Notes: generated from the letters alone by a model not told the origin. Positions 1 through 8,697 are shown, numbered from the stretch's first letter. The stretch: 37,970 bases of DNA from an archaeon (GCA_021817005.1 JAKAWJ010000005.1:62352-100321); one strand, 5' to 3'. Numbers and translations: made by a program.

Positions 1-1044
1 GATATTGATTTCTACTCCGTCGGGAACGTTGGAGTGTGGAGCGAAGAGAACCTCCCGGCCGTGACCGTGGGGGAATATGCTGGGCTTACACCCAAGGGCA
101 CTATGAGAGTGGAGGCCGCATGCGCAACAGGGAGCGCAGCGATAAAGGTAGCCCGGGACTCAATAGCATCCGGGTCTGCGAAGCTCGCAATGGCGGTGGG
201 CTTAGAAAAAATGTATGGCGTACCAACTCCTACGATAGTAGAGCTGATTGGGAGGGCCGGCAACTACTTCTGGGAATTCGAGAACTTTGGCCTGACATTT
301 CCTGGCTATTACGCACTTTACGCCTCAGCCTATATGGCGAAATACGAAGCAAAGGAAGAAGACCTCGCGCTAGTTGCGGTCAAGAATCATTACTACGGCT
401 CGCTAAATCCCTTCGCGCAATTCCAGAAGCAAGTTTCGATCGATGAGGTTATGACTTCGAAATACGTGGCCCATCCTTTGAAACTCCTTGACTCTTCTCC
501 TATTACAGACGGCTCTGCTGCCGTAATATTGGCTGATGAAGAGACTGCAAGGAGGCTGACAGACACTCCCGTCTGGATAAAGGGCCAGGGCGTAGCGAGC
601 GGTTCGGCCAACTTGAGCAAGAGAAGCGATTTTGTCAGTTTGGATGCGAGTGTCACGGCGGCAAAGGCCGCATATTCTCAGGCGGGAATCAAAAATCCCG
701 TGGAGGACATCGATGTTGCTACGGTGCACGATTGTTTTACGATAGCCGAACTCATGGCCTACGAAGACCTAGGTTTCGTGGGCCGCGGAAAAGCGGTGCA
801 GTTGATTCGAGACGAACAGACTTACAAGGGGGGAAAAATACCCGTGAATTTGGACGGCGGCCTGAAGGCAAAGGGCCACCCGATCGGAGCGACTGGGGTG
901 GGTATGGCGGTCGAAGCGGTTAAGCAGCTTCGTCGCGAGGCGCCGAAGAGCCGACAAGCCGACATACGACACGGGGTCGCTCTTACCCACAATGTGGGGG
1001 GCACCGGTCATTATGCCTACGTAACGCTTTACGGACTGAATTAG
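1..1044 (+). CDS. Thiolase, SCP-x/archaeal acetoacetyl-CoA type (5' truncated by window edge)
   Basis: The frame is open from base 1, so the N-terminal ~50 residues lie outside the window; the GTG at 34 is internal. The nucleophile motif EAACATGS is near the start, HDCFTIAE lies in the C-terminal half, and GLKAKGHPIGATG carries the catalytic His. The tail is HNVGGTG, where classical thiolases have a Cys-containing CxGGG motif; using the HDCF Cys instead is typical of SCP2-type thiolases. The likely reaction is condensation or cleavage of 3-ketoacyl-CoA. In archaea this family condenses two acetyl-CoA for the mevalonate pathway in a complex with HMG-CoA synthase and a DUF35 protein. A DUF35 gene follows after 12 nt, which fits; an HMG-CoA synthase may lie upstream, out of view. 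A role in fatty-acid or sterol-like side-chain degradation is the alternative. Confidence 0.9.
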   Translation, partial: DIDFYSVGNVGVWSEENLPAVTVGEYAGLTPKGTMRVEAACATGSAAIKVARDSIASGSAKLAMAVGLEKMYGVPTPTIVELIGRAGNYFWEFENFGLTFPGYYALYASAYMAKYEAKEEDLALVAVKNHYYGSLNPFAQFQKQVSIDEVMTSKYVAHPLKLLDSSPITDGSAAVILADEETARRLTDTPVWIKGQGVASGSANLSKRSDFVSLDASVTAAKAAYSQAGIKNPVEDIDVATVHDCFTIAELMAYEDLGFVGRGKAVQLIRDEQTYKGGKIPVNLDGGLKAKGHPIGATGVGMAVEAVKQLRREAPKSRQADIRHGVALTHNVGGTGHYAYVTLYGLN

Positions 1045-1056
1045 GAAGTGAAGTAA

Positions 1057-1551
1057 TTGAATTCCACCCCAAATGCCATAAAGCGGGACGAAAAAACAGG
1101 GGACCCTCTGTTCATTGATAGAAGAGAACTGAGGCTCCGATATGAAATCCCTGTCAAAGACATCTACCCTTTCTTCGATGGTCTGAGAGAAGGCCGGGTG
1201 CTCGCATCGAAGTGCAAGATTTGCCTTGCGCTCTACTTTCCTCCTCAAGGAAGCTGCCCAACCTGTCGCAAGTCTGACATGGACTGGGTAGAGCTTGGCC
1301 CGACGGCAAAACTGCTCGCAGTCACAAAGGTCTACATAAAGCCCCAGAGTTTTGCTGAGGAAGAAGATTACATCTTGGGCGTCGGCGAATTTCCCGAAGG
1401 TGTCAAGGCGCTAGCCAGGCTGCTGTTTGAGGGCTCGAGAATGCCGAAGATTGGAACACAAATGCGAATCGCTGTTACAAAAGATAGTGGAGAAAATCCG
1501 TTATATGTATTTGTGCCGACGGAACCAGGCTCGAATGAGCCGGCGCCGTGA
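1057..1551 (+). CDS. DUF35 Zn-ribbon/OB-fold protein, thiolase partner
   Basis: A 164-residue protein with a rubredoxin-like Zn ribbon made by CKIC and CPTC (about residues 52-69) and an OB fold behind it, the DUF35 architecture. DUF35 proteins bind thiolases or HMG-CoA synthase and channel CoA intermediates. The TTG start has a GGAAGTGA Shine-Dalgarno-like stretch just upstream, which overlaps the thiolase stop region, so the two genes are very probably cotranscribed. It carries a longer N-terminal extension (about 35 residues before the conserved helix) than its paralogue at 18775. Confidence 0.88.
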   Translation: MNSTPNAIKRDEKTGDPLFIDRRELRLRYEIPVKDIYPFFDGLREGRVLASKCKICLALYFPPQGSCPTCRKSDMDWVELGPTAKLLAVTKVYIKPQSFAEEEDYILGVGEFPEGVKALARLLFEGSRMPKIGTQMRIAVTKDSGENPLYVFVPTEPGSNEPAP

Positions 1552-1608
1552 TGTGAGCAACCTGAATCTGCCTAGTGCTAGACATACCGTGCTGGTGGGT
1601 GAATCGAA

Positions 1609-3078
1609 GTGAGCGTGAGCTCTAGTCCCAGACCTACTTTCGTGAAAAGTTCGGAATGTGTATGGGATATTGAGAAGGGTCACAGGTCAGGTATGAGAGT
1701 TCCCGTAAGGGTGATAGCCACTGAAAAACTGCTTAACGAAATGGACTCCGAAGTCTTCGACCAGGCGGTCAATGTGGCCACACTTCCAGGGATACAGCAC
1801 CGTTCGTTCGTGATGCCGGACGGTCACTGGGGATATGGCTTCCCCATCGGGGGTGTTGCCGCCTTTGACGTTGAGGAAGGAGGGGTGATCTCCCCCGGCG
1901 GGATAGGCTACGATGTAAACTGCGGGATGCGGGTGGTACTAACCAATCTCACCGAAGGCGATGTGAGGCCGCACATCAGAGAGCTTGTGAACACGCTCTT
2001 CAAAAAGATTCCAACTGGCGTCGGTGGGGAGGGCTTTGTCAAGCTTAGCAAACAAGAGTTCGGCAGAGTGCTCGAGGAGGGTGGAGAATGGTCCGTTCGA
2101 AATGGGTATGGCTGGAAAGAGGACTTGGAGAGAACTGAGCTGCGCGGTATGGCTGACTGGGCCGACGTTTCGAAGGTTTCAAAGAAGGCGATTGACAGAG
2201 GGTTCGACCAGATTGGAACCCTGGGCTCAGGGAATCACTATCTTGAAGTTCAGGTAGTGAAAGAAGAGAACATCAAATACTCTGAAGTTGCAAAGAAATG
2301 GGGGATTTTTCCTGGTCAAGTAGTCGTGATGATGCACACAGGCTCTCGTGGAGAAGGCCACCAGATCGCGACTGACTATCTCGACCTCTTTTTGAGCGTG
2401 ATGCGCTCAAAGTACGGAATAGAGGTTTCTGATAAGCAGCTCGCCTGCGCGCCGTTCTACTCTAACGAGGGTCAGGATTACTGGAAAGCAATGGCGTGCG
2501 CAGTCAACTTTAGCTTCGCAAACAGGCAGACCATCGTTCATCGCGTCCGGGAGGCATTTTCTGAGACATTTCGCAAGGACGCGGAAGCGCTAGGTATGAG
2601 CCAACTGTTCGAGATAGCTCACAACCGCGCTACGCTTGAGCGGCACCAGGTTAACGGGGTCACAAGGCAGTTGCTTGTTCACAGAAAAGGGGCAACAGCC
2701 GCCTACTACGCGGGGAGAGAGGAAGTGCCAGCATTTTTCAGAGATGAGGGCTCGCCGGTGATAATAGGCGGTTCAATGGAGACGGGTAGTTATCTCCTTG
2801 TGGCAATGCCCGGCGCAAGCGAAACCTTTTGCAGCACTGCCCACGGATCAGGGAGGACTATGAGCAGAGCTCGGGCCAAACACATCTGGAGAGGCGAGGA
2901 GCTTCTGAGATCCATGGAAAGTCGAGGGATATACGTCAGGGCCCAGGGCATGGGAGGAGTGGCAGAGGAAGCCGGAGGAGCATACAAGAATATCGACGAA
3001 GTGGTCGAAGCCACACATGTGGCGGGTATTTCCAGGCCCGTTGTGCGACTCGTGCCTCTCGGTAACATCAAGGGCTAG
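1609..3078 (+). CDS. rtcB: RtcB RNA-splicing ligase (3'-P/2',3'-cyclic phosphate to 5'-OH)
   Basis: A 489-residue protein collinear with archaeal RtcB. Metal-site motifs are visible: PDGHWGYGFPIGG (70-82), GYDVNCGMR with D102 and C105, GSGNH with H210, HTGSRGEGHQ near 243-252 and AHNRATLERH around 337. TAHGSGR carries His412, expected to be guanylylated by GTP. It joins tRNA exon halves after intron removal. It has no intein, unlike some Thermococcales homologues. The motif usually written RKGATRAF is here HRKGATAAYY. The GTG start is chosen because residues 18-30 match the family N-terminus closely. No clear TATA box precedes it within 57 nt of the DUF35 gene, so readthrough from the thiolase operon is possible. 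Confidence 0.96.
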   Translation: MSVSSSPRPTFVKSSECVWDIEKGHRSGMRVPVRVIATEKLLNEMDSEVFDQAVNVATLPGIQHRSFVMPDGHWGYGFPIGGVAAFDVEEGGVISPGGIGYDVNCGMRVVLTNLTEGDVRPHIRELVNTLFKKIPTGVGGEGFVKLSKQEFGRVLEEGGEWSVRNGYGWKEDLERTELRGMADWADVSKVSKKAIDRGFDQIGTLGSGNHYLEVQVVKEENIKYSEVAKKWGIFPGQVVVMMHTGSRGEGHQIATDYLDLFLSVMRSKYGIEVSDKQLACAPFYSNEGQDYWKAMACAVNFSFANRQTIVHRVREAFSETFRKDAEALGMSQLFEIAHNRATLERHQVNGVTRQLLVHRKGATAAYYAGREEVPAFFRDEGSPVIIGGSMETGSYLLVAMPGASETFCSTAHGSGRTMSRARAKHIWRGEELLRSMESRGIYVRAQGMGGVAEEAGGAYKNIDEVVEATHVAGISRPVVRLVPLGNIKG

Positions 3079-3103
3079 GGCTTGAACCGTGAGCGCGTCT
3101 CGC

Positions 3104-4045
3104 CTATGCCTCGACTATTACGCCCAGATTTTTCTTCTGTGCTGTTTCTGCCAAAGCGCTGGCCACGAAGAGGTCCTCGTATGCCGCCCCTACGCTTTTA
3201 TAAAGTATGCCGCCGCCTGAACCCCCTCGCCCAGCGTTCAGTGCTTCTTTTAGTTCTACAAGTTTCTCACGTTTCAGGATGCCGCTCGCTAGTGTCTGCA
3301 CGATATCCCCCGCCTCCCTTGTGCAGTTTTCGATGCTGTCAACCACGACCAAGCCAAATCGGGATATGGCAAGGTCGCTCAATTCTCTTTCTTCGGGTGT
3401 GTGTGCGCCGATCGAGGCGACTATTTTCGGTCCAATTGGTCGATCCTCGAGTACGGGGGTGGTTGAGGAAGTTGCGATTATTAGTGCGTTCGCCGTGTCG
3501 GCAGTCAAGGAGTGGTCAATCTTTAGCCCGGCTTTGGCGGCATTTTCAAGGAAACGATTTTTCGAATCTATCGACCGGGAATCCGCGTTTATCCTTGCTC
3601 CAGGCATGAGCTTGGCGAGCATCTCCGCGTGGTAATTGGCTTGGTAGCCACATCCGCGGAAATAGAAGCTTTTTGCATCCGTAAGCTCGGTTACCGCGAA
3701 GAGGGTTGTTACCGCAGTCCTGATCGCAGTGAACGGTGCGCCGTCCATTACGCCAGAAAGCCGGCCAGTCTGAGCGTCGTAAAGTGTTAGCGCGCCCTGC
3801 ACCGGAGGTAGACCCCTTTGAGTGTTACCAGGTATCACGCTCACTACCTTAGTTACAAATGCCTGGCTAGGTTGGTATGCCGGCATCACTCCCCACCAAC
3901 TATCTCCCGCAGTCAGCACGGTTCTCCCTGGTAGCTGCACTTTACCTTTTGACACCTCCTCGAGTCCCCGCCTGAGCGAATTGAACAAAAGAGAGGGTTC
4001 GGCGCATTCGAGCAAATCTTCTTTACCGAGGAACCGGACTCGCAC
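3104..4045 (-). CDS. Ornithine cyclodeaminase / mu-crystallin family NAD(P)-dependent enzyme
   Basis: A 313-residue protein of the OCD/mu-crystallin fold. The substrate-side segment shows TKVVSVIPGN with its Lys, and MDGAPFTAIRTA is the family signature. The Rossmann glycine motif is FRGCGYQANYH, close to the usual GxGxQA. A TDPS-like late motif is not obvious. Family members act as ornithine cyclodeaminase, archaeal alanine dehydrogenase, ketimine reductase or opine-type synthases, and sequence alone does not choose among them. The GTG start lies 27 nt downstream of a TATA-like element, consistent with a leaderless mRNA. It is convergent with rtcB. Confidence 0.88.
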   Translation of the reverse strand: MRVRFLGKEDLLECAEPSLLFNSLRRGLEEVSKGKVQLPGRTVLTAGDSWWGVMPAYQPSQAFVTKVVSVIPGNTQRGLPPVQGALTLYDAQTGRLSGVMDGAPFTAIRTAVTTLFAVTELTDAKSFYFRGCGYQANYHAEMLAKLMPGARINADSRSIDSKNRFLENAAKAGLKIDHSLTADTANALIIATSSTTPVLEDRPIGPKIVASIGAHTPEERELSDLAISRFGLVVVDSIENCTREAGDIVQTLASGILKREKLVELKEALNAGRGGSGGGILYKSVGAAYEDLFVASALAETAQKKNLGVIVEA

Positions 4046-4063
4046 GTGGCTTCCATCTGCAGG

Positions 4064-4078
4064 TCCTAAGATTAAGCT
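4064..4078 (-). promoter_or_regulatory. TATA-like promoter of the OCD-family gene
   Basis: Read on the minus strand this is GCTTAATCTTAGG, centred about 27 nt before the GTG start at 4045. That spacing is typical of an archaeal TATA box driving a leaderless transcript. Confidence 0.5.
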
Positions 4079-4124
4079 TGTCCGCCGGTGGGGCTGCGTA
4101 TGTTTGGGTACAAAGTTCCGACTG

Positions 4125-4148
4125 GTTCAATAATTCAAAAATTCAAAA
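4125..4148. repeat. Tandem octamer repeat ATTCAAAA x2 plus a degenerate third copy
   Basis: Bases 4133-4140 and 4141-4148 are identical ATTCAAAA units. The preceding 4125-4132 (GTTCAATA) is a degenerate copy. The array sits between the divergent promoters of the OCD-family gene and the 4403 gene and could be a protein-binding site. Confidence 0.55.
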
Positions 4149-4189
4149 GCCTGCCTTGTGGGCATATAGGGTGATTGTAAGCGCCAAGG

Positions 4190-4331
4190 TCGGGTTCATC
4201 TGGCCAGGGGCGCGAGCTGGCCCCCCACCAGTGCTCTGGTATCCTAACACGCTCTCACCCACCCTCGCACTGCAGCTTGGTTACTCATGCGAATTTCTGC
4301 TGGCACTCGGCCGAAAGCGCTCGAGCTTTTT
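4190..4331 (+). ncRNA. Candidate small non-coding RNA in the 4046-4402 gap
   Basis: A TATA-like CATATAGG at 4163-4170 would place a start site near 4190. The downstream DNA is GC-rich, contains a 6-bp inverted repeat GGCCAG/CTGGCC (4202-4207 and 4217-4222), and reaches a hairpin AAAGC-GCTCGA-GCTTT followed by a T run (4314-4331), which looks like a terminator. The open frame beginning at 4277 has no family resemblance in this part. The annotation rests only on this arrangement; there is no match to a known RNA family that I can recognise. Confidence 0.25.
4314..4331 (+). terminator. Hairpin plus T-tract, possible terminator
   Basis: AAAGC (4314-4318) can pair with GCTTT (4325-4329) around a 6-nt loop, and the right arm runs into TTTTT. 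It would end the candidate RNA starting near 4190. Confidence 0.3.
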
Positions 4332-4353
4332 GCAGGGGGCGAGAAGTCTGCGG

Positions 4354-4391
4354 AACACTTATTGACAGAGAGCTCAGGTGCTCTCTGGAGG
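4354..4391 (+). promoter_or_regulatory. Promoter/operator and Shine-Dalgarno region of the 4403 gene
   Basis: A TATA-like ACACTTATTGA (4354-4363) is followed by a perfect 8-bp inverted repeat CAGAGAGC/GCTCTCTG (4366-4373 and 4380-4387) with a 6-nt spacer. GGAGG follows at 4387-4391, ahead of the TTG start at 4403. The repeat lies at the expected transcription start and abuts the ribosome-binding site, so it could be an operator or a 5'-UTR hairpin. Confidence 0.45.
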
Positions 4392-4402
4392 TTTTTAATC
4401 AT

Positions 4403-4858
4403 TTGAAAACCGCAGAGTTTCTTCTCGTGTGCCTACTCATTATCTCTGGGGGACTCAATGCCTTTCTCTATCTCAAAGACTACTTCGCTCCACCCATTGG
4501 CGAAAGTCTTCTGGTTTGGAACGTTCCAGCCGATGTTACACCGCACTCATATTTGTTCGCGACCATGTTTGATACATTCCGGATGAGCATCAACCTGAGG
4601 GCGAACGGGACACTCGATGTCTACGTATTTACTCCGACTCAGTACGCTGCTTTCGAGCAGAACGGCGGAAGACCCTCCGCTTACGTTGGATATTATTCTG
4701 GCAGTCAGATTTCATTTGAGTGGAATTTGAGCACTGGCTGCGCCGGATATGTGTATGTAATTTACGATCCGGGTTCGACGGTATTGCAGATTGTGCCACA
4801 CGTTACCGCGACTTACTCGCCTTCCTCAGTTTCTACGGGTATCTGCAGTCAGAGCTGA
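4403..4858 (+). CDS. Membrane-tethered extracytoplasmic beta-rich protein, unknown function
   Basis: I do not recognise a named family. From the TTG at 4403 the product is 151 residues: one N-terminal hydrophobic segment (about residues 6-24), then a polar, aromatic- and Thr/Ser-rich domain predicted outside the membrane. The domain has alternating strand patterns and the pieces GTLDVYVFTP, YSGSQISFEW and GYVYVIYDPG. This resembles small GOLD/PPC-like beta sandwiches, and the 31318 product resembles it. The open frame extends upstream to 4277, but that part lacks a promoter and a hydrophobic start, while GGAGG precedes 4403. It lies just upstream of the membrane-anchored HtrA gene. Confidence 0.6.
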   Translation: MKTAEFLLVCLLIISGGLNAFLYLKDYFAPPIGESLLVWNVPADVTPHSYLFATMFDTFRMSINLRANGTLDVYVFTPTQYAAFEQNGGRPSAYVGYYSGSQISFEWNLSTGCAGYVYVIYDPGSTVLQIVPHVTATYSPSSVSTGICSQS

Positions 4859-4886
4859 CACCAAAGGCTTGAGGCTCACATAAATC

Positions 4887-6179
4887 TTGAATCTTCCCGC
4901 CACCACCTTTCCTCTTAAAGTGGGAAGCTTGAAAGCCAAGGCGAGGGCTACTGGCAGAACTGCAGGAGTTACAACGGGGGCGGCCGTACTTGTTCTCTTG
5001 ATCGGGATCGCATCAGGCGCGCTGGTCATGGCTACTGTCTATTACGGGCAAGTTCAGGAGCTAAACATGCAGAATAAGCAGCTGGAGCAATCAGTGAGTA
5101 GGTTAGAGCGAAGCGTTGACGGGCTGGTTGCGATTTCATCTTTGCCGGTTGAGCAAGTGCCAAACATAACTTACAGCGGAGGCCTAAACGCATCATCGGT
5201 ATATATGGCTGCGGCGCCTTCCGTTGTGACTGTGCAGGGGGTACAGGTCGAGACTGTCCAAGGACTCTTCGGGACCTCAACACAGGAAGTGGGTATCCAG
5301 GGATCGGGGTTCGTGCTCGAATACAACAGCACTTACTACGTGGTCACCAACTATCATGTGATCGAGGACGTTACGAACATTACGGTGACGTTCAGCGACA
5401 GTTACAGCTACCCCGCAACTGTGGTTGGATTCGACCGCTACAGCGACCTTGCCGTGCTGAGAACCGATGCCCCAACTTCACAATATCATGCCCTGCAGCT
5501 AGCCAATTCTAGCGAACTACAGGTTGGGGCCACAGTGATGGCCATCGGCAGCCCTTACGGGTTGGAAGGCAGCTTTACGATAGGCGTTGTCAGTGCCACG
5601 GATAGACTGCTGCAAGACCCTGTGTCGTCACCCTATCCTATTGCTGCCATAATACAGACTACGGCCGCGATCAATCCCGGAAACTCTGGCGGACCCTTGC
5701 TGGACGCGGCAGGACAAGTGGTCGGTATAACCACTGCAGTCGTCGCAAACAGCCAGGGAGTGGGATTCGCAATACCTTCCTTGATTTTATCGAGGGAACT
5801 TCCCCTTTTGGTGGAAACCGGTAGCTACGAAATGCATGCATATCTGGGATTCACAGTGACAGACATGAACTACTACATTGCGAAAGCCATGAATACGAAC
5901 GTCACAAGGGGGGTTCTTGTTGAAACGGTTGTGCCGGGAGGGCCAGCTGGCGATGCCGGGCTTCGCGGGGGCGACCGCAATTCAACCATCCTCGGCTCAG
6001 AAGTTACCCTGGGGGGCGACATAATTACTGAAGTGAACGGCACGGTCATTGTGTCGGTTAGTCAGCTCTTATCTTACATAGAGCTGAATGTTCTGCCGGG
6101 GGAGAGCTTGCAGTTCACAGTTGTTAGAGGCGCGCAGACGTTCAACCTGAGCGTAGTAGCAGGTTACAGACCTGGCTGA
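4887..6179 (+). CDS. HtrA/Deg-type S1C serine protease, membrane anchored, with PDZ domain
   Basis: A 430-residue protein with a basic N-terminus, one transmembrane helix (about 32-52), a short coiled coil (55-80), a trypsin-like protease domain (about 105-310) and a PDZ domain (about 320-425). The catalytic triad is visible: H157 in TNYHVIED, D187 in SDLAVLR and S267 in GNSGGPLL. It should degrade or chaperone misfolded exported proteins on the outer face of the membrane. The outer part holds many N-X-S/T sequons (N93, N101, N147, N164, N207 and more), fitting N-glycosylation by the AglB encoded at 34670. The TTG start at 4887 is uncertain: ATAAATC at 4881-4887 could be a TATA box, which would favour GTG 4920 or TTG 4929 and a product 11-14 residues shorter. 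Confidence 0.93.
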   Translation: MNLPATTFPLKVGSLKAKARATGRTAGVTTGAAVLVLLIGIASGALVMATVYYGQVQELNMQNKQLEQSVSRLERSVDGLVAISSLPVEQVPNITYSGGLNASSVYMAAAPSVVTVQGVQVETVQGLFGTSTQEVGIQGSGFVLEYNSTYYVVTNYHVIEDVTNITVTFSDSYSYPATVVGFDRYSDLAVLRTDAPTSQYHALQLANSSELQVGATVMAIGSPYGLEGSFTIGVVSATDRLLQDPVSSPYPIAAIIQTTAAINPGNSGGPLLDAAGQVVGITTAVVANSQGVGFAIPSLILSRELPLLVETGSYEMHAYLGFTVTDMNYYIAKAMNTNVTRGVLVETVVPGGPAGDAGLRGGDRNSTILGSEVTLGGDIITEVNGTVIVSVSQLLSYIELNVLPGESLQFTVVRGAQTFNLSVVAGYRPG

Positions 6180-6198
6180 AGCTCGCAGCGAGTGACTG

Positions 6199-7056
6199 GT
6201 GACTGTAATACCAGACCGAAGGGACCCGTTATTGCTTATCCTTATTTGCTTGATTTGGAGTGGGAACTATTTCGCTATAAAGCGCAGCCTTGCATACATC
6301 GACCCCAACACCTTGGCTCTGTTCAGGGTACTTCTTGGAGGCTTGGTGGTGCTCGCTGCTGGCAGAGTGTCGTTTGCCGGCGTAACCAAGCGAGCACTCG
6401 CCTGGTGCGCCATCTTGGGCCTTTTCAACTCTGCACTATTTCTGGTTTTTTTGAACCGAGGGCTGACCACTGTCAACTCCGGAGTTGCAGCCACTCTTGT
6501 TTACACCCAACCTCTTATCGTAGCTCTGGGCTCTCCGCTTGCCGGAGAGAAGCTCACCAAGACGAAATTGTTTGGGGTCGGTGCGGCATTCGCGGGCGTG
6601 GTTATAGTGTTTCTCCCCTCACTATCGGGCTCCAGCCCTAGTGGGGGGGACTTCTACGAACTCGGCGCGGCTATATCGTGGGCCATTTCTATACTTCTCT
6701 TTAAAAAGTGGAACACAACCCTTGATGGATTCACTGTAACTGGTCTCCAGAGTGTTATATCCTCAATTTTTGTCCTTCCGTTCGTGTTCCTGGGCGCTCC
6801 CTTTTTAACTCCAAACATCCAGCTTTGGGGATACCTGGGCTATAATATTCTGCTGGGCACGGGGCTGGCATATGTAATCTACTTCACTGTACTGTCGCGT
6901 ATGAAGCCTTCACAATTTTCGTCTTACCTGTTTCTAGTGCCCATTTTTACAATTTTGCTGCAGTCTGTCTTTACGCTTTCATGGCCCAGCCTTTACGAAC
7001 TAGTGGGCTCTCTGCTAGTAGCTTCGGGTATATTGATCGCGAATGCTTTTGTCTGA
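6199..7056 (+). CDS. EamA/DMT-superfamily transporter (10 TM)
   Basis: A 285-residue polytopic protein with two tandem EamA repeats of about five helices each. The first repeat opens with LICLIWSGNYFAIK and has ALFRVLLGGL; the second has GAAISWAISILLFKKW. This is the usual drug/metabolite exporter or permease fold. The substrate cannot be read from sequence. It follows htrA by 19 nt and may be cotranscribed. The GTG start puts the first helix at residue 10, as usual. Confidence 0.88.
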   Translation: MTVIPDRRDPLLLILICLIWSGNYFAIKRSLAYIDPNTLALFRVLLGGLVVLAAGRVSFAGVTKRALAWCAILGLFNSALFLVFLNRGLTTVNSGVAATLVYTQPLIVALGSPLAGEKLTKTKLFGVGAAFAGVVIVFLPSLSGSSPSGGDFYELGAAISWAISILLFKKWNTTLDGFTVTGLQSVISSIFVLPFVFLGAPFLTPNIQLWGYLGYNILLGTGLAYVIYFTVLSRMKPSQFSSYLFLVPIFTILLQSVFTLSWPSLYELVGSLLVASGILIANAFV

Positions 7057-7182
7057 ACCTTCTCGAGTCGTCTTGAGTCGAGGGCCGCTACCGAAGGACT
7101 AGCTTGAAATGACCTTCCCAGCAAAGTGTAATAGAAAGTGCAGCCTCGTTTTTCCCTGACCAAGCCCAGTGCGGATTGGCCA

Positions 7183-7191
7183 AACTATTTA
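7183..7191 (+). promoter_or_regulatory. TATA-like promoter of guaB
   Basis: TATTTAATT lies about 36 nt upstream of the TTG start at 7223, in a 166-nt gap (7057-7222) that otherwise shows nothing recognisable. Confidence 0.45.
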
Positions 7192-7222
7192 ATTCCCTCG
7201 GTAATCTGAGACTTGTTGCGAT

Positions 7223-8668
7223 TTGTTTGATAACGAATTGCGAGAAGGATTGACCTATGATGACGTGCTTCTAGAGCCGAGAAAATCCGAGGTTGAATCT
7301 AGGGGGGAGGTTGACCTGAGTACCAACTTTACAAAAGGCGTCAGCCTTCGCATACCACTTGTAAGTGCGAATATGGATACTGTGACAGAGCACTCGATGG
7401 CGATCGCACTAGCAAGACTGGGCGGTATCGGTATTATACACCGGTTTATGAGCATAGAACGGGAAGCAGAAGAAGTAAGAAAGGTAAAGAGGTCAGAAGC
7501 GTTTGTGATTGAGCAGCCCTATACGATTCACGCCGGAGCTACCGTAGCAGAGGCCAAGGAGTTTATGAACGAAAAGGACGTAAGCGGTCTCTTGGTTGTT
7601 GACAGCCACAAGAAATTACTCGGGATAGTCTCGCTGAGAGACGTCCGCTTTGCTGATGATGAGCAATCCAAAGTGACTGAAGTAATGACAAGTCGTGAGA
7701 AGATGGTGGTTGCCCCGCCTTCAGTGAGCCTCGAGAATGCAAGAACGATGATCAGAGATCGCAGAATTGAGAAGCTGCCGCTTGTTGACGACTCGAATAC
7801 GGTTTGTGGCCTGATTACGGCTCGCGACGTGGACAGACTGTCAAAGCCCTCTGGCGCGGTTAAGGATGCCAAGGGCCGTCTGCTTGTCGGAGCGGCTGTC
7901 GGAGTCCGCGGAGATTTCTTGGAACGCGCGAGGGAGCTCGTAAAGGCAGAAGTCGATGCGCTTGTGCTGGATGTTGCCCACGGTCACTCTACGGCAGTGA
8001 TTAAATCCATTCAGCTGCTAAAACACGAGCATCCCGATACCCCTCTCGTTGCAGGGAACGTCGCGACGGCCCAGGGTACAAGGGACCTTATTTCGGCCGG
8101 GGCGGACGCGGTGAAAGTGGGTATCGGGCCGGGAGCGGCTTGCACTACGCGGAGCGTGACGGGGGCGGGCGTTCCGCAGCTCACTGCGGTTTTGGAGTGC
8201 TCGCTTGAAGCCTCGTCTTACGGGATTCCGGTCATTGCAGATGGGGGCGTGAAAAACCCGGGGGATGTCACCAAGGCTCTGGCTGCCGGGGCGTCCAGTG
8301 TCATGATGGGAAGCGTGTTCGCTGGAACTGATGAAAGTCCGGGATACTTTATTACTCGTGATGGCATCAAATACAAGGCCTACCGAGGAATGGCCTCCTT
8401 GGGAGCAAATGTATCCCGTCGTCAGTTGGACAGGATGGATATAGATCCCGAAGAAATCTCACAGATTGTACCCGAGGGCGTGGAGGCGCGTGTGCCCTAC
8501 AGTGGACGACTGGAGGAAGTAGTAAGGCAGTACATAGGCGGGCTTCGCTCAGGAATGAGCTACTGCGGGGCGAAGTCGCTTGCGGAGTTACGGAAGAACG
8601 CTGTGTTTATCAGACTGACACCCGCGGGCGTCTCCGAAAGCTATCAGAAGCTGGGTGCGCGGTCCTAG
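7223..8668 (+). CDS. guaB: IMP dehydrogenase with CBS pair
   Basis: A 481-residue IMPDH, which oxidises IMP to XMP with NAD+ in the committed step of GMP synthesis. The barrel starts with [10 protein letters not shown] and [10 protein letters not shown]. Two CBS domains occupy about residues 95-210. The catalytic loop is [11 protein letters not shown] with Cys308. Mobile-flap sequences include YRGMASLGA and [13 protein letters not shown]. By eye the flap dyad, usually Arg-Tyr, reads Arg-Met in LDRMDID, which is unusual and worth aligning. A TTG start follows a TATA-like element. hemD follows after 29 nt and may be cotranscribed. Confidence 0.96.
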   Translation: MFDNELREGLTYDDVLLEPRKSEVESRGEVDLSTNFTKGVSLRIPLVSANMDTVTEHSMAIALARLGGIGIIHRFMSIEREAEEVRKVKRSEAFVIEQPYTIHAGATVAEAKEFMNEKDVSGLLVVDSHKKLLGIVSLRDVRFADDEQSKVTEVMTSREKMVVAPPSVSLENARTMIRDRRIEKLPLVDDSNTVCGLITARDVDRLSKPSGAVKDAKGRLLVGAAVGVRGDFLERARELVKAEVDALVLDVAHGHSTAVIKSIQLLKHEHPDTPLVAGNVATAQGTRDLISAGADAVKVGIGPGAACTTRSVTGAGVPQLTAVLECSLEASSYGIPVIADGGVKNPGDVTKALAAGASSVMMGSVFAGTDESPGYFITRDGIKYKAYRGMASLGANVSRRQLDRMDIDPEEISQIVPEGVEARVPYSGRLEEVVRQYIGGLRSGMSYCGAKSLAELRKNAVFIRLTPAGVSESYQKLGARS

Positions 8669-8697
8669 GGTCAGGTCTAGAGGCCGGTGTCGGGAGC

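Noticed and set aside
769-1248. 159-residue minus-strand frame across thiolase and DUF35
   Set aside because: It is antisense to two recognisable genes and has no motif of its own.
4185-4210. GGGTTCATC as a possible tRNA T-arm
   Set aside because: The base at position 58 is wrong and the flanking stem does not pair; no cloverleaf could be drawn.
4277-4402. Upstream part of the frame containing the 4403 gene
   Set aside because: Polar and Cys-rich sequence without family likeness; the promoter, inverted repeat and GGAGG lie inside it.
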